In this document: positions 17,261-26,894 of the stretch, one piece after another
How positions within the stretch are numbered: the first letter of the stretch is position 1
How the letters are laid out: each line of letters opens with the position of its first letter
DNA from: VFMC01 sp963791635
GTDB lineage: Bacteria; Actinomycetota; Acidimicrobiia; Acidimicrobiales; Ilumatobacteraceae
DNA length: 64,000 nucleotides
Reading direction: 5' to 3'
Assembly: GCA_963791635.1 (NCBI GenBank)
Contig: CAWBTC010000017.1
Span: forward strand, 1,054,001 to 1,118,000
The notes under the pieces: model-generated
The model's database searches: none
What the model was told of the DNA's origin: nothing
What the model saw: the letters and a program-made list of their open reading frames with translations, nothing else
Made by a program: the position numbers and the translations under genes

Positions 17261-19360
17261 GTGTCTACCGGTCTTCGACGTCGGCGAGCGACGGTCGGCC
17301 TGGTGCTTTGCGTCTATCCAGTCTTGGTGATGGCGCGGGTGCTGTCGCCACACGGCAACCGTCACTTACGCGACGCCTACGCCCAACCGGATCTGTTGAC
17401 CGATCTCGACGGGGCTGTGTGGATCACACGGATCCTCGACCACCTGGCCGTTCCATGGGGGGTCTCGGAGCTGATCGGGTATCCCGGCGGCGAGAGCCTG
17501 ATGCGATGGCAGTTCTTCGCACAGGCGATTCAGTGGGTGTCGATCTTCTTGTTGACCCGGTTGTTTCCACCGGTGTTGTCCCTGAACTTGTTCGTGCTCA
17601 TCGGATGGATCGCGACCGGGCTTGCTGTGTACGTGCTCGGTCGCCGCCTCTCGCTCCGTCCAGGGGCTGCCGTTGCCGCGGCGATCCTGGTGCAGATGCT
17701 ACCGGCGATGCCGAAGATGGCCGCCAACTACACGAGCTACGTGTTCATCTGCGTGCCGATCTACGCAGTGTGCCGGGCGATCGACGTCGGCACCGAACCA
17801 GGGCGGCGCAACGTGATCTGGCTCGCCGGTGTGCTGGCCTTCACCGCGCTGTTCGATGCCTACTGGTTCTACTTCTCTCTCGCGGCGACAGCCCTTGTCC
17901 TCGCACTGAACGTCCGCACGCTGATCGATTGGCTCCGCGGCGGACCGCGTTGGGGGCGCCTGTTCGCGGTGATGGTGGTCACGTTCACGATCGCCCTCCC
18001 CGTCTGGCTCCTCGCGTCCTTGGGGGCGTCCCCGGGATCGAGTGCGTCTCGGTCGGCGTCAGTGGAGAGTCGGCCTTTCGTGATGGCTGGCCTGCGGATG
18101 CCGTGGCATTGGTTCCGCTCCTCCTACGAAGGCGTCGGGATCGTGGTCGGTGTGGTTGGCATGGCGACGATCGTGTGGTTGCTGTGGCGCCGCTGTGACG
18201 AAAAGGCGACCTCGGCTGCGGCGGTTGCGGTGCTGATGATGCTCCTGTCGACCAGGACGGGGTTCGACACGCCGTTGTTCCGCGTCGGTTCGCTCGCAGA
18301 ACTCGCCCGCTTCGTCATGCCCGGCGTGCGATTCTTCCAGCGGTCGGCGATCATCGCCGAGGCGCTCCTCTGCATCTTCGCCGTGCGAGGTGCGGTCGCC
18401 CTGTGGACACATCTGCGCACCCACCCGTGGCCGAGCGGAAGTGCGCGATGGGTCACGACCGCGAGCATGTCGGTGCTCGCAGCGACCGGTGTCGTAGAGC
18501 TCGCGCCCTACGACAGGCCGATCAGCGCGCGATGGGACGACTTCGAGGAGATGCGCGACGTGCTCGCCGAGGTCGACCAACCCGTCGTGCTCGCCGTGCC
18601 CTTCGAACGGCACGGTCGGGCCTGGCTCGAGTTCTCGATGCTCGACGACGCCACTGCCGTGAATCAGCTCTATGGCAAGAGTCGCGAGGACATCACCGCC
18701 GTCGCCGCCAGCCGCGGGCCAGAGTGGTTCGCGTCGTACCTGTCAGCGCTTGGCGTGACACACCTGCTGGCGATCACTGGTGAGAACCGCTATCCGACGA
18801 CGTACGAGTTCACGGAGCCCTGGTTCGTGGAGCGAGCCACCCTCGAGCTCGACAGCTACGGCGATCCACGCGAGGACGTCGTGCTCTACGAGGTTCGGGC
18901 GGAACCGGTCGCGTCGGAGGGCTGCGTCGACGTGTGCCGCATCGGGACAGGGTTCGACTTCGTGAACGCCGTCAACGTGCTGCGTGAACCGGATGCCACG
19001 CGCGAGCAGGGGCTCACGGGCGAGGTGATCGCTCGACTTCGGGGTTGGTGGATGCTCGACGACGCGATCGAGGTGCAGTTCTCGCTCCGTCAGCTCGCGA
19101 CGGTCCGCTACGTCGTCCGAATGGGGATCGAGGTCACCAACCCGTGCGCCGACCAGCGCACGGTGATGGTGGAGCGGCTGGGAGTCACCGACACGGCCGT
19201 GCTCGGACCGGACGAATCCGCGACCCTGGAGTTCGACATCGCATCCGATCGTCCGACCGAGCCCGCCGTGGTGTCGACGGACGGTCCGCCGTGCGACGGC
19301 GGTCAGCCCGAGCCGGTCACGCTGAAAGTCGGCACGCCGGAGCTGGTGCCTCCGATCTGA
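17261..19360 (+). CDS. large polytopic membrane protein, GT-C-like
   Basis: A 699-residue protein with about ten membrane helices in residues 10-450 and a long soluble C-terminal domain (about 460-699). The early loop contains acidic residues (TDLDGAVWITRIL) where GT-C glycosyltransferases place their catalytic Asp, and YPGGESLM follows, a pattern seen in actinobacterial mannosyl/arabinosyltransferase-like proteins. No precise family is certain. A TAGCGT box lies 8 nt before GTG 17261, so I take that as a leaderless start over the farther upstream codon. It may use a polyprenyl-phosphate sugar on the outer membrane face. Confidence 0.7.
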   Translation: MSTGLRRRRATVGLVLCVYPVLVMARVLSPHGNRHLRDAYAQPDLLTDLDGAVWITRILDHLAVPWGVSELIGYPGGESLMRWQFFAQAIQWVSIFLLTRLFPPVLSLNLFVLIGWIATGLAVYVLGRRLSLRPGAAVAAAILVQMLPAMPKMAANYTSYVFICVPIYAVCRAIDVGTEPGRRNVIWLAGVLAFTALFDAYWFYFSLAATALVLALNVRTLIDWLRGGPRWGRLFAVMVVTFTIALPVWLLASLGASPGSSASRSASVESRPFVMAGLRMPWHWFRSSYEGVGIVVGVVGMATIVWLLWRRCDEKATSAAAVAVLMMLLSTRTGFDTPLFRVGSLAELARFVMPGVRFFQRSAIIAEALLCIFAVRGAVALWTHLRTHPWPSGSARWVTTASMSVLAATGVVELAPYDRPISARWDDFEEMRDVLAEVDQPVVLAVPFERHGRAWLEFSMLDDATAVNQLYGKSREDITAVAASRGPEWFASYLSALGVTHLLAITGENRYPTTYEFTEPWFVERATLELDSYGDPREDVVLYEVRAEPVASEGCVDVCRIGTGFDFVNAVNVLREPDATREQGLTGEVIARLRGWWMLDDAIEVQFSLRQLATVRYVVRMGIEVTNPCADQRTVMVERLGVTDTAVLGPDESATLEFDIASDRPTEPAVVSTDGPPCDGGQPEPVTLKVGTPELVPPI

Positions 19361-19366
19361 CCGAGC

Positions 19367-21283
19367 TCAGCGCGAGGGGAGCGCTGGCCAGGGCAGCCGC
19401 GGGTGGCGGGCGCGGATGGCATCGATCGCCTCGTCGGTGGCGAGGTTGGTGAGCGCGATCATCGATCCGGGCTGCACGCGGTACCGGCCGAGCATCTGCG
19501 GCACGAGGGCGGCATGACCTCCGGCGTCGGCGAGCTGAAGCCAGAGGTCCCAGTCTTCCCACCCGAAGATGTGGTCGTCGTCGGCCCGATATCCCCCGAG
19601 CCTCTCCCACGCGTCGCGTCGCCACATCGCCTGCGCATCGATGTAGTTCGCCGCGCAGAGGCGATCGACGTCCCACGCAAGTGCGCTGCGGATGTTCCGC
19701 TGTGCACCGAAGTCCTCGAGAATCGTGTACGCCGCAGCGGCATCGGGCTGGTCGCGCAACGCGTCCGCAAGGCGGGCGAGTGCAGTTGGGTAGACCATGT
19801 TGTCGGCGTCCATCACCATCACGAGATCGGCACGAGCCTCGGCGAAGCCGGTGTTGCGCGCAGCTGCCAAGCCCTCGTTCGCGTCCTTGCCGAGCATCAC
19901 CATCGCGACGTCGGGATGCGCTGCGAGGTACGCCTCCACCACCAATCGACTGTGGTCGGTGGCGTGGTCGTCGATGACGATCACTTCGAACGCGACGCCC
20001 CGGCTCGCCACGATGCTGTCGAGGGTCTCCACCACCAGGTCGGCGTAGTTGTAGAGCGTGACGATTACGGTGACGTCCGGCGTCGCTGCGGCGAAGGCGG
20101 GCGTTTCGATTCGCACGACGTGCTGGGTGTCACCGTGGGCGAGCACGCAGGCCAGTTGATCGAGCCGTCGCAGCGCGGCGTTCTCCGCCATGGCGAGTTG
20201 CTTGGACCTCAACTGCAGCGCTCGCACGGGACGGAAGGGCCCGAGTCGCACGGGCGGTGTCACCCTGGTCCCGCCGAGTCGCCACAACCCTTTGGTCGGA
20301 TCCGTGGTGCAGGCATGACTGGCGAGGCGCGGCAGGACGTCGCGCTCGAGCGCGTCCAGCACCCGTGCGACCTCGCGGCCGAGGGCGAGATCGACCATCA
20401 CTGTCCGATACGCATCGCTGCGGATGTGTGCGATCCGGTCGGGGTCGGCCAGAAGTGCATCGACCGCGGCCGGGATCTCGTCGATCGAGGCCTCCACGAA
20501 GTGCAGCCCGGGCTCGAGTGGTGCGGCCCCTTCGGACGGCTCGGTGACGACCACGCAGCCGTTCGCCATCGCCTCGATCATCCGTGCCCACTCGAAGTAC
20601 GGGGATGGCGTCACGCCGGCTGGCAGGTCGGCCGAGCGATCGCGGTGGAGATTCACCAGCAGGGTCGATGACGCGAGCAACTCGTGCTTCGAGCGGCCGA
20701 ACACCACCCCCGGCGTGGTGGAGGTGATGGGGCGATCGAACCGGAACACACGCACCTCGGCCCGGTGCTGCCACAGGTGTGGCGCGAGTTCCGCCAGGGC
20801 GGCGCCTCGGCGGTCGTCGAGACCACCGAGGAACAGGACGTCGATCGGTCGCGGACCGGTGCGGGACACGTCGAGCGAAGGCACGCCGCCGAGGCGCAGG
20901 TGGTGCGCCTGCACGCCCACCCCGCGCAGCGCAGCAACGCCCTGTGGGTTGATGTCGAGTGTCGCGATGCCGCGGCGGCAGGCATCGACCGACAGGTGGA
21001 ACCAAGGCGTGTCCGGCTGCTCGGTGCACACGCAGATGCTCACGGCGGCGGCTCGTTGCAGCTCGTGGGTCGTCGCGTCGAACAGTTCGAAGAACTCGTG
21101 CGGCGCCACGACCAGGTTGATCGAACCGTCGAGGGATGGCAGCGCGTCGTCGACGAGCACTGCCGAGCGTCCGCCCGCCGTCGCCGCTTCGACGAGCCAG
21201 TCGGCGATGTCGCGCATGAACCCATTGCCGTTGCGGGCGACGAAGACCTTGACCGGCGCCGTGGAACGACCCGGAGCGGTCAT
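19367..21283 (-). CDS. bimodular glycosyltransferase (CgeB-like N-domain plus GT2)
   Basis: A 638-residue protein. Residues about 8-330 resemble the GT-B-like CgeB/spore-coat group (VFVARNGNGFMRDIADWLV, VVAPHEFFELF, RPIDVLFLGGLDDRRG, YFEWARMIEAMANGCVVVTEP). Residues about 375-610 are a GT2 domain (VTVIVTLYNYADLVVETL, VIDDHATDHS, metal-binding MDADNMVYP, IFGWEDWDLWLQ). The start ATG 21283 overlaps the small coiled-coil gene upstream (ATGA). It is a clear paralogue of the protein at 26895-28838, with the same two domains in the same order. Two catalytic domains suggest successive sugar transfers. Confidence 0.82.
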   Translation of the reverse strand: MTAPGRSTAPVKVFVARNGNGFMRDIADWLVEAATAGGRSAVLVDDALPSLDGSINLVVAPHEFFELFDATTHELQRAAAVSICVCTEQPDTPWFHLSVDACRRGIATLDINPQGVAALRGVGVQAHHLRLGGVPSLDVSRTGPRPIDVLFLGGLDDRRGAALAELAPHLWQHRAEVRVFRFDRPITSTTPGVVFGRSKHELLASSTLLVNLHRDRSADLPAGVTPSPYFEWARMIEAMANGCVVVTEPSEGAAPLEPGLHFVEASIDEIPAAVDALLADPDRIAHIRSDAYRTVMVDLALGREVARVLDALERDVLPRLASHACTTDPTKGLWRLGGTRVTPPVRLGPFRPVRALQLRSKQLAMAENAALRRLDQLACVLAHGDTQHVVRIETPAFAAATPDVTVIVTLYNYADLVVETLDSIVASRGVAFEVIVIDDHATDHSRLVVEAYLAAHPDVAMVMLGKDANEGLAAARNTGFAEARADLVMVMDADNMVYPTALARLADALRDQPDAAAAYTILEDFGAQRNIRSALAWDVDRLCAANYIDAQAMWRRDAWERLGGYRADDDHIFGWEDWDLWLQLADAGGHAALVPQMLGRYRVQPGSMIALTNLATDEAIDAIRARHPRLPWPALPSR

Positions 21284-21576
21284 CGCACCCGCTCGCGCAC
21301 CAGCCGGGCTGCCTTTGCCGGCGCTCGGCCGAGCTTGCGGATCGCCCGCCCCAGCGCTCCCTTCCTGTCCGGGTGGCGGCGCAGGTCGCGGAGCATGCCG
21401 GTCACCAGCGCATGACGACTCATCGCGGCAGGGAACGCCTCGGCCAGCGATCGCACCTCGGTGCGACGTTCGAGTGCCTCGGCGCGCAGCACGCCGATCT
21501 CTCGCTCGGCCAACTCGACTCGGCGACGCAGTTCGGCGTTCTCGGCCTGCAGTGCGGCCAGGTCCGTGAAAGGCAT
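21280..21576 (-). CDS. small coiled-coil protein linked to a glycosyltransferase gene
   Basis: A 98-residue protein. Residues 5-45 form a strong heptad-type coiled coil (LAALQAENAELRRRVELAER), and the tail is rich in Arg/Lys and probably amphipathic (GRAIRKLGRAPAKAARLVRE). The ATG at 21576 follows a TATCTT box by 6 nt, as in a leaderless transcript; the open frame extends upstream without resemblance. It overlaps the following bimodular glycosyltransferase gene by ATGA. No known family; a scaffold or membrane-tethering role is inference. Confidence 0.65.
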   Translation of the reverse strand: MPFTDLAALQAENAELRRRVELAEREIGVLRAEALERRTEVRSLAEAFPAAMSRHALVTGMLRDLRRHPDRKGALGRAIRKLGRAPAKAARLVRERVR

Positions 21577-21613
21577 CGTGCCAAGATAGGCCGACCATGG
21601 AGGACTTCCGAGG

Positions 21614-23843
21614 ATGACCACGCGCGGCCTGACACCCGTCGTCCTGCTCGTCGTCCCACCCGGAACGACGAGCGCAGGCCCCCTGGCGGCCGCGATCCGG
21701 ACTGTCCACCCCGACTGGCGCGTCGCACCCGTGTGGGCGGGTGATCCCCACCTCCGCCCGATGCTCAACGGCAGCGACCGGGCCTGGTTCGGGATCGACG
21801 ACGACCACTCGCAGGCACGTCAGCTGCAGCTTGCGTCGAGGGCACCGCAGGACGCCGCTGTGGTTGCGGGCGATCACGGCCGCTCGCCGCGCTTTCGCCG
21901 ACGGAGCCGAGTGCGTCGTGGTGCTCGTGGTCGGCGCCGTGGCGGTGCTGGCGCCGATCGATGCGCTGGTCGAGCCGTTGGGTCTTCCGGGTACGGGCGG
22001 TCCCACGGCGGTGCTCGTGCCCCGCACCGTCGGTCCGCTCGCTTCGGATGGCTGCTCCCCGGGCGAGGGCGACCTCGTCGAGTCTGGATCGTGGTCGCCC
22101 GACGTCGTTGCCCTGTCGGCCGCATCCGGAGGGTTCCTCGACTGGCTCGAGCGTCGACTGACATCTGGCCCGGTGGCCGGGTCCATCGGTCAGATCCTGG
22201 ATCGAGCTGCGCTCGCGTTCGGGCTGGCTGCGTGCACCGACCCGGCGATCGGCGTCGGAGCGTGGCGGTGGGACGTCGAGCGACCAGCACTCCTCGATCT
22301 GCCTTCCTTCGACCCCGCTCACCCGTGGACGCTCGACACCCGGTGCGGGGACCGCGCGAGAATCGACGTGGCCGCCGACCCAGTCCGCGCAGCGGTCCTC
22401 ACCGCAGCGGCACCTCAACTCGCAGGCCATGTCGAGGCGATCGCCGTGCCAGGCGGTCTCCTGGTCGACGACGTGATTCGCGGGCTCGTGAGTGAGGCCG
22501 AAGCCTGCCCGGCCCCCTGGTCGCAGCCGGCGATGTTTCGCGCGTGGCTCGAGCCCCGATACTGGAGCGCGCTGCACGACAGCCGTCGCGATCTCGGCGC
22601 GGCATTCCCGTCGCCTCGTGGCCGCGACGCAGCGCAGTTCCGGAACTGGTGCCGGCGAGCATTCGTCGACGACCGGCACGGAGCGGTGCTGGGCGTGCCC
22701 TTCGAACCCGACGACCGTTGGACGTCCGCGCCCACACTCTCCACCACCGGGGTCAACCTCGTCGGCTACCTCACCCGTGAATCGAGCCTCGGCGATGTGG
22801 CCCGCCGGATGGGCCAGTCCCTCACCGACGCCGGCGTCGCAGTCTCGCCGCTTGCGTTCCAGCGCACCGCCAGCCCGCACGTCGACGATGCGGCACGTCC
22901 CGCAGGCGTCATCGCCGAGCAGCATTCCATCGCCGTGGTGAACGCCGACCAGTTCCCTGCCCTGGCGATGGACCACCCCGAGCTGTTCGCTGCCGGCACG
23001 CATCTCGTCGGGTACTGGTTCTGGGAGCTCGAGCACGTGCCGCCGCAGATGCGCAGCGCAGCCTCGATGGTGGACGAGATCTGGGTCGGTTCACAGTTCG
23101 TCGCCGACGCGTTCCGCGCCGCCGTCGACACACCGGTGCGTCACGTGCCGATCCCGGTGCCGGCGCCGGTGGTGTCCGCTCGCGACCGGGCGTCGTTCCC
23201 CACGCTCGCCCGATTCGGCGATCGGTTCATGTTCGCTGTCGTGTTCGACCACTTCAGCGTCACGGAGCGCAAGAACCCCGTCGGTGTCATCGAGGCCTTC
23301 CGCCGGGCGTTCGCCCCCGACGAGGGCCCGGTGCTCGTCGTGAAGTCGATGAATGCGTCGAAGCGCTGGCCGCAGCATCAACACGTGGTGGCCGCGGTCG
23401 GCGATCGACCCGACATCGTGCTGTGGGACGAGCACCTCGAACGGACTGATCACATGGCGTTCATCGGCTGCGTCGACGCACTCGTGTCGTTGCACCGAAG
23501 TGAAGGCCTCGGGCTTCACCTCGCGGAGGCGATGTGGCTGGGCACGCCGGTGATCGCCACCCGCTACTCGGGCAACCTCGACTTCATGGACGACGAGTGC
23601 TCGATCCTGATCGATGCCTCGCTCGTGCACGTCGAGCGTGGCGAGGGCGTGTACCCGCCGAAGGCAACCTGGGCCGACCCGGATCTCGACCAGGCCGCGG
23701 CTGCCATGCGCGTGCTGGCCACCGATCCGGCACGCTGCGCTGCGCTCGCTGCGGCGGGGCTGGCGCGGATGCAACGACAGCCCACGCTGGCGGAAACCGG
23801 CAGGCTGATCGCGGACCTGCTCGGCATCCAGGTGGCAAGCTGA
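21614..23843 (+). pseudogene. GT-B glycosyltransferase, frame broken by one extra base
   Basis: A predicted protein of about 742 residues. The first 80 residues read from ATG 21614 (VVLLVVPPGTTSAGPLAAAI); the rest reads in the +1 frame from LWLRAITAARRAFADGAE. One surplus base around 21851-21861 accounts for the shift. The middle part has unknown function. The C-terminal 350 residues are a GT4-like domain (GYWFWELEHVP, VDEIWVGSQFVADAF, DHFSVTERKNPVGVIEAF, SLHRSEGLGLHLAEAMWLGTPV), of the kind that builds surface polysaccharide. It diverges from the coiled-coil gene across 37 bp. An intact gene plus a sequencing indel is plausible. Confidence 0.7.
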
Positions 23844-23848
23844 TCGCC

Positions 23849-24130
23849 ATGAGCGCAATGGCCGGATTCCGTGCACAGATCGGGTGGATGGTGCGAGGGC
23901 GTTCGCACACCGTGGGAGCGCTCGACGCGCTGTCGACCGACTTGCGCGAGTTGCAGCAGAAGGTGGCCGGGCTGGAAGCGGCGATCCGCGACCTCCAGCG
24001 AAGCCAGCGAGACCTCGACGCGCGCCAGCTCGACGAGTTCGACCGCGTCCGCGCGGCCGTGGCCGCCGCGACCGACGACCTCACTGCTCGCGTGGAGGCG
24101 ACACAAGCCCAGATCCGGGCACGCGCATGA
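23849..24130 (+). CDS. small coiled-coil protein
   Basis: A 93-residue protein, almost wholly alpha-helical, with heptads over residues 25-93 (LRELQQKVAGLEAAIRDLQ, VEATQAQIRARA) after a short basic start (FRAQIGWMVRGRS). ATG 23849 lies 5 bp after the upstream glycosyltransferase stop; the next coiled-coil gene overlaps its stop by ATGA. No enzyme motif is present and no family is recognised. Position within an unbroken run of glycosyltransferase genes implies a role in the same pathway. Confidence 0.65.
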   Translation: MSAMAGFRAQIGWMVRGRSHTVGALDALSTDLRELQQKVAGLEAAIRDLQRSQRDLDARQLDEFDRVRAAVAAATDDLTARVEATQAQIRARA

Positions 24131-24408
24131 CCGACACGGTTGCTGCACGCCTGGCGCGTTGGGCTGACCGGGATGCAGCCGTCGGTCTCGACGCCGAGCT
24201 CGCCCAGGCTCGCCACCAGCTCGCCGGGCGCGACGGCGACGTGCGCGAACTGCGCGCACGGCTCGAGCAGTTGGGCAACCGAATCACCCAGCTCGAACTC
24301 GAACGGACTGCCCTCCAGCATCAGGTGGTTGCACTCCAGCGCGTGCCGTTCTGGCGTCGCGTCGTCCGCAAAGCGCGCTCAGTGGCGGGCCGGGCACTGC
24401 GCCGCTGA
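24127..24408 (+). CDS. small coiled-coil protein with Trp/Arg-rich tail
   Basis: A 93-residue protein with a coiled coil over residues 22-70 (VRELRARLEQLGNRITQLEL) and a basic tail PFWRRVVRKARSVAGRALRR. The tail resembles the WR-x-TxPLRxLR type end seen after coiled coils in the FkbM fusion at 9324 and in the small protein at 28826. It overlaps both neighbours: ATGA with the preceding coiled-coil gene and TGATG with the next GT2 gene, so four genes in a row are probably co-translated. Confidence 0.7.
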   Translation: MTDTVAARLARWADRDAAVGLDAELAQARHQLAGRDGDVRELRARLEQLGNRITQLELERTALQHQVVALQRVPFWRRVVRKARSVAGRALRR

Positions 24409-25223
24409 TGACGTCCGTGAGCGTGATCGTGCCGAGCATCGGCACGACGGGCACCGTGCTCGGCCGTGAGCGTGTGTTCGTGCTGGAAGCCGTGCGATCG
24501 GTGCTGGCCACCGCCGGCGTCGACATCGACCTCGAGGTGATCGTGGTGTCAGGCCGGGAGATGCCCGCAGCGGTGGAACGGCACCTGATCGAACTCGGCG
24601 GCGGCAGTGATCGTGGTGGTGGCAGTGGCGGTGCGGTGCGGTGCGTCGACTACGACGCACCGTTCAACTTCTCGGCCACGGTGAACCTCGGTGCGGCCCA
24701 CGCGCGGGGCGAGCATCTGCTGCTGCTGAATGACGATACCGAGGTGATCAGTCCCGACTGGCTCGACCGGATGGTGGATGCACTCGCTGCGCCGGGCGTC
24801 GGTGCCGTCGGTGCACGCCTGCTGTTCGAGGACGGCACGCTGCAACATGCCGGCCACACCTACCGCACATCGCTCGACCACGTCGGCTTCGGTCTTCCTG
24901 GTGACAGCGCAGGTCGGACGGGCATCCTGCGTCAGCGACGCAAGGTTGCCGGCGTGACCGCAGCGTGCATGCTCACGCCGATGCGCGTGTTCGATCTCGT
25001 CGGCGGCTTCTGCGTGTCGTTTCCCGGGAACTACAACGACGTCGACTACTGCATGAAGGTCAGGGCGTCCGGCCACGACATCGTCTACGAGCCGGATGCG
25101 GTGTTGTGGCACTTCGAGTCGAAGTCGCGTGTGACCGGCGTCCGTTCCGAGGAGATCGAACTGATCCAACGCCGGTGGCTCACCGAGCTGATCGACGATC
25201 CGTTCACCCCCGTCTCGCCGTGA
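24408..25223 (+). CDS. GT2 family glycosyltransferase
   Basis: A 271-residue GT-A enzyme. It begins SVSVIVPSIGTTGTVLGRER, has YDAPFNFSATVNLGAAHARGE and the metal-binding LLLNDDTEVISPDWL, then GARLLFEDGTLQHAGH and NDVDYCMKVRASGH, as in rhamnosyltransferase-like GT2 members. A glycine/serine-rich insertion (LGGGSDRGGGSGG) sits in a loop before the nucleotide-binding site and comes from a low-complexity DNA tract. Its ATG overlaps the preceding stop (TGATG). The sugar specificity is unknown. Confidence 0.85.
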   Translation: MTSVSVIVPSIGTTGTVLGRERVFVLEAVRSVLATAGVDIDLEVIVVSGREMPAAVERHLIELGGGSDRGGGSGGAVRCVDYDAPFNFSATVNLGAAHARGEHLLLLNDDTEVISPDWLDRMVDALAAPGVGAVGARLLFEDGTLQHAGHTYRTSLDHVGFGLPGDSAGRTGILRQRRKVAGVTAACMLTPMRVFDLVGGFCVSFPGNYNDVDYCMKVRASGHDIVYEPDAVLWHFESKSRVTGVRSEEIELIQRRWLTELIDDPFTPVSP

Positions 25224-25271
25224 CTCCGACGACGTGCGATTCCGACGACGAGCGATTCCGACGACGCGCTC
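25224..25271. repeat. 16-bp tandem repeat (x3) between convergent genes
   Basis: Three 16-bp units of the form YTCCGACGACGNGCGA fill the gap between two convergent glycosyltransferase genes. The third unit is diverged at its end and includes the stop of the reverse gene. Confidence 0.85.
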
Positions 25272-26721
25272 AGAGGTCGATGGCCACGCGTTCGTCGAAG
25301 CGGGCGTAGGGCGTCCACAGCGTGCGACAACCCCGGTCGAGCAGTGCCTGCGACAGCCCTCGGCCGGCCTCGTGCCACTGGCCCCCGGCCAGGTGCCGCG
25401 CCTCGCGCCACCCCCCGGAGCTCACCGCGGCTGCAGCCAGGCTCACGTGAGAGCACTCGCGTTCGATCAAGAGGTCGTTGCCCGACGTGGTTTGGCCCAC
25501 CTGGAGACCGTCGAGCTCGTACCAGCGGTAGTTCGGCACGTCCCAGCCTGCGTGGTGCACCACGTCGTCGCGGTCGGCGATCAGCGAACCCACCGCGCCG
25601 GCACCCGGTGACAGTGCCAGGCCCACGAGTGCACCGAGCCAGTCGGGCGTGAGGTCGTCGCGGGGCGCCATCCCCGGAGCCACGCTGATCAGCACGTCGG
25701 CGGGGTGCATCAGCAGCGCTCGGTCGAGTGCTGCGGCGAGATGCCACTCACCGGCCACCGGCACGCGATCCCAACGCTCGGGCAGCAGGTCGTCGAGGAG
25801 CTCGATCAGCTCGCCCGGTGCCGACTCGGGGTGGGCCACCGCGAGTCGGACGTTCGGTCGGTCGGTGCCGAGCGCTCGGACCGTTGCCTCCACTGCCGAG
25901 CGATACGGTCGGATCGCGGCACCCTCGAAGCGCGTGGCGACCACCACGGTCACCGACGCCGTGTCGATCGCGTGGCGCACCAGGCGGTAACACCCTGCAA
26001 CCGATCCGTGCACCACCTCGGCATCCAGGCCCAACCTGTCGACCTGCTCCTGCACCGCTCGCCGGCCGTTCTGGACGGCGTCGGAGAGCGTGCCGACGGC
26101 GCGCGACACCGAGGTGGAGATGTTGCGCCAGTGGTACGTGAGGACAGGCAGGTGCACGATGCGGCGACCCGCCGCGGTGATCTGCTCGGTGGCCCGCAGC
26201 ACGAGATCGTGGTCCTGCGACCCGTCGAAGCCCGGACGGAACCCGCCGATGTCGGTGACCACCGACCGGCGGAGCACCGACAGGTGGCAGGTGTACATCG
26301 ACGAACGGAACCGCTCAGGTGACCAATCGGGCTTCAGGAAGTGTGCCGATTCGCGGCCGTCGGCCAGCGTGTGTGCCTCGTCGGTGTACAGGTAGTCGAT
26401 GTCGGCGCCCGCAGGGTCATCGAGCGCGGCCATCACGGTGGCGAGCCCGGTCGGCACGATCGCGTCGTCGTGGTCGAGGAGGGCGACGAAGTCACCGCAC
26501 GCCATCGCCAGCGCGTCGTTCGTCGCGGCCACGATGCCGCCGTTCACCGTGCGGTGGCACACCTTGATCCGCGGATCGGCGTCGGCTGCCTGCTGCAACG
26601 CGGCCACCACTTCGGGCCGTGTGGAGCAATCGTCGACGAGGCACCACTCCCAGTCGGTGAACGACTGCGACCGTACGGAGTGCACGCAGGCGAGGAACGC
26701 CCCGAGGGGCGGGTCGTACAC
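25270..26721 (-). CDS. GT2 family glycosyltransferase with second C-terminal domain, start unclear
   Basis: At least 483 residues. The N-terminal GT2 domain has CLVDDCSTRPEVV, VAATNDALAMACGDFVALLDHDDAI, DYLYTDEAH and GSQDHDLVLRA. The C-terminal half (about 250-483) looks like a second, degenerate GT2-like domain ending in VAIDL. The first canonical start is GTG 26721, but the codons just upstream encode RVSIITPV, the usual first strand of GT2 enzymes. In that frame there is no ATG, GTG or TTG between 26722 and the in-frame stop at 26854-26856. The true 5' end therefore uses a rare start codon or is hidden by an indel. Function otherwise as in other glycan GT2 enzymes. Confidence 0.75.
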   Translation of the reverse strand: MYDPPLGAFLACVHSVRSQSFTDWEWCLVDDCSTRPEVVAALQQAADADPRIKVCHRTVNGGIVAATNDALAMACGDFVALLDHDDAIVPTGLATVMAALDDPAGADIDYLYTDEAHTLADGRESAHFLKPDWSPERFRSSMYTCHLSVLRRSVVTDIGGFRPGFDGSQDHDLVLRATEQITAAGRRIVHLPVLTYHWRNISTSVSRAVGTLSDAVQNGRRAVQEQVDRLGLDAEVVHGSVAGCYRLVRHAIDTASVTVVVATRFEGAAIRPYRSAVEATVRALGTDRPNVRLAVAHPESAPGELIELLDDLLPERWDRVPVAGEWHLAAALDRALLMHPADVLISVAPGMAPRDDLTPDWLGALVGLALSPGAGAVGSLIADRDDVVHHAGWDVPNYRWYELDGLQVGQTTSGNDLLIERECSHVSLAAAAVSSGGWREARHLAGGQWHEAGRGLSQALLDRGCRTLWTPYARFDERVAIDL

Positions 26722-26894
26722 GGGGGTGATGATCGAGACACGGGGCCGGATGACCCGGGAATCTACCCAACGACTCGCTGCGCGGCTCGTTCCGATGTCG
26801 CAACGTCTTCGCGCACCGAGCCGCTGCTGAGGCTCACGAGGTCTCCCGGGGGCTCACGGAGCGAGGCCCCGTGGGTTGGTACCGTACGCGGGTG

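Noticed and set aside
21284..22186. A 300-residue N-terminal extension of the bimodular glycosyltransferase at 19367.
   Set aside because: The extension overlaps the coiled-coil gene and the divergent glycosyltransferase and is low-complexity; the domain begins at the ATG 21283, which is coupled by ATGA.
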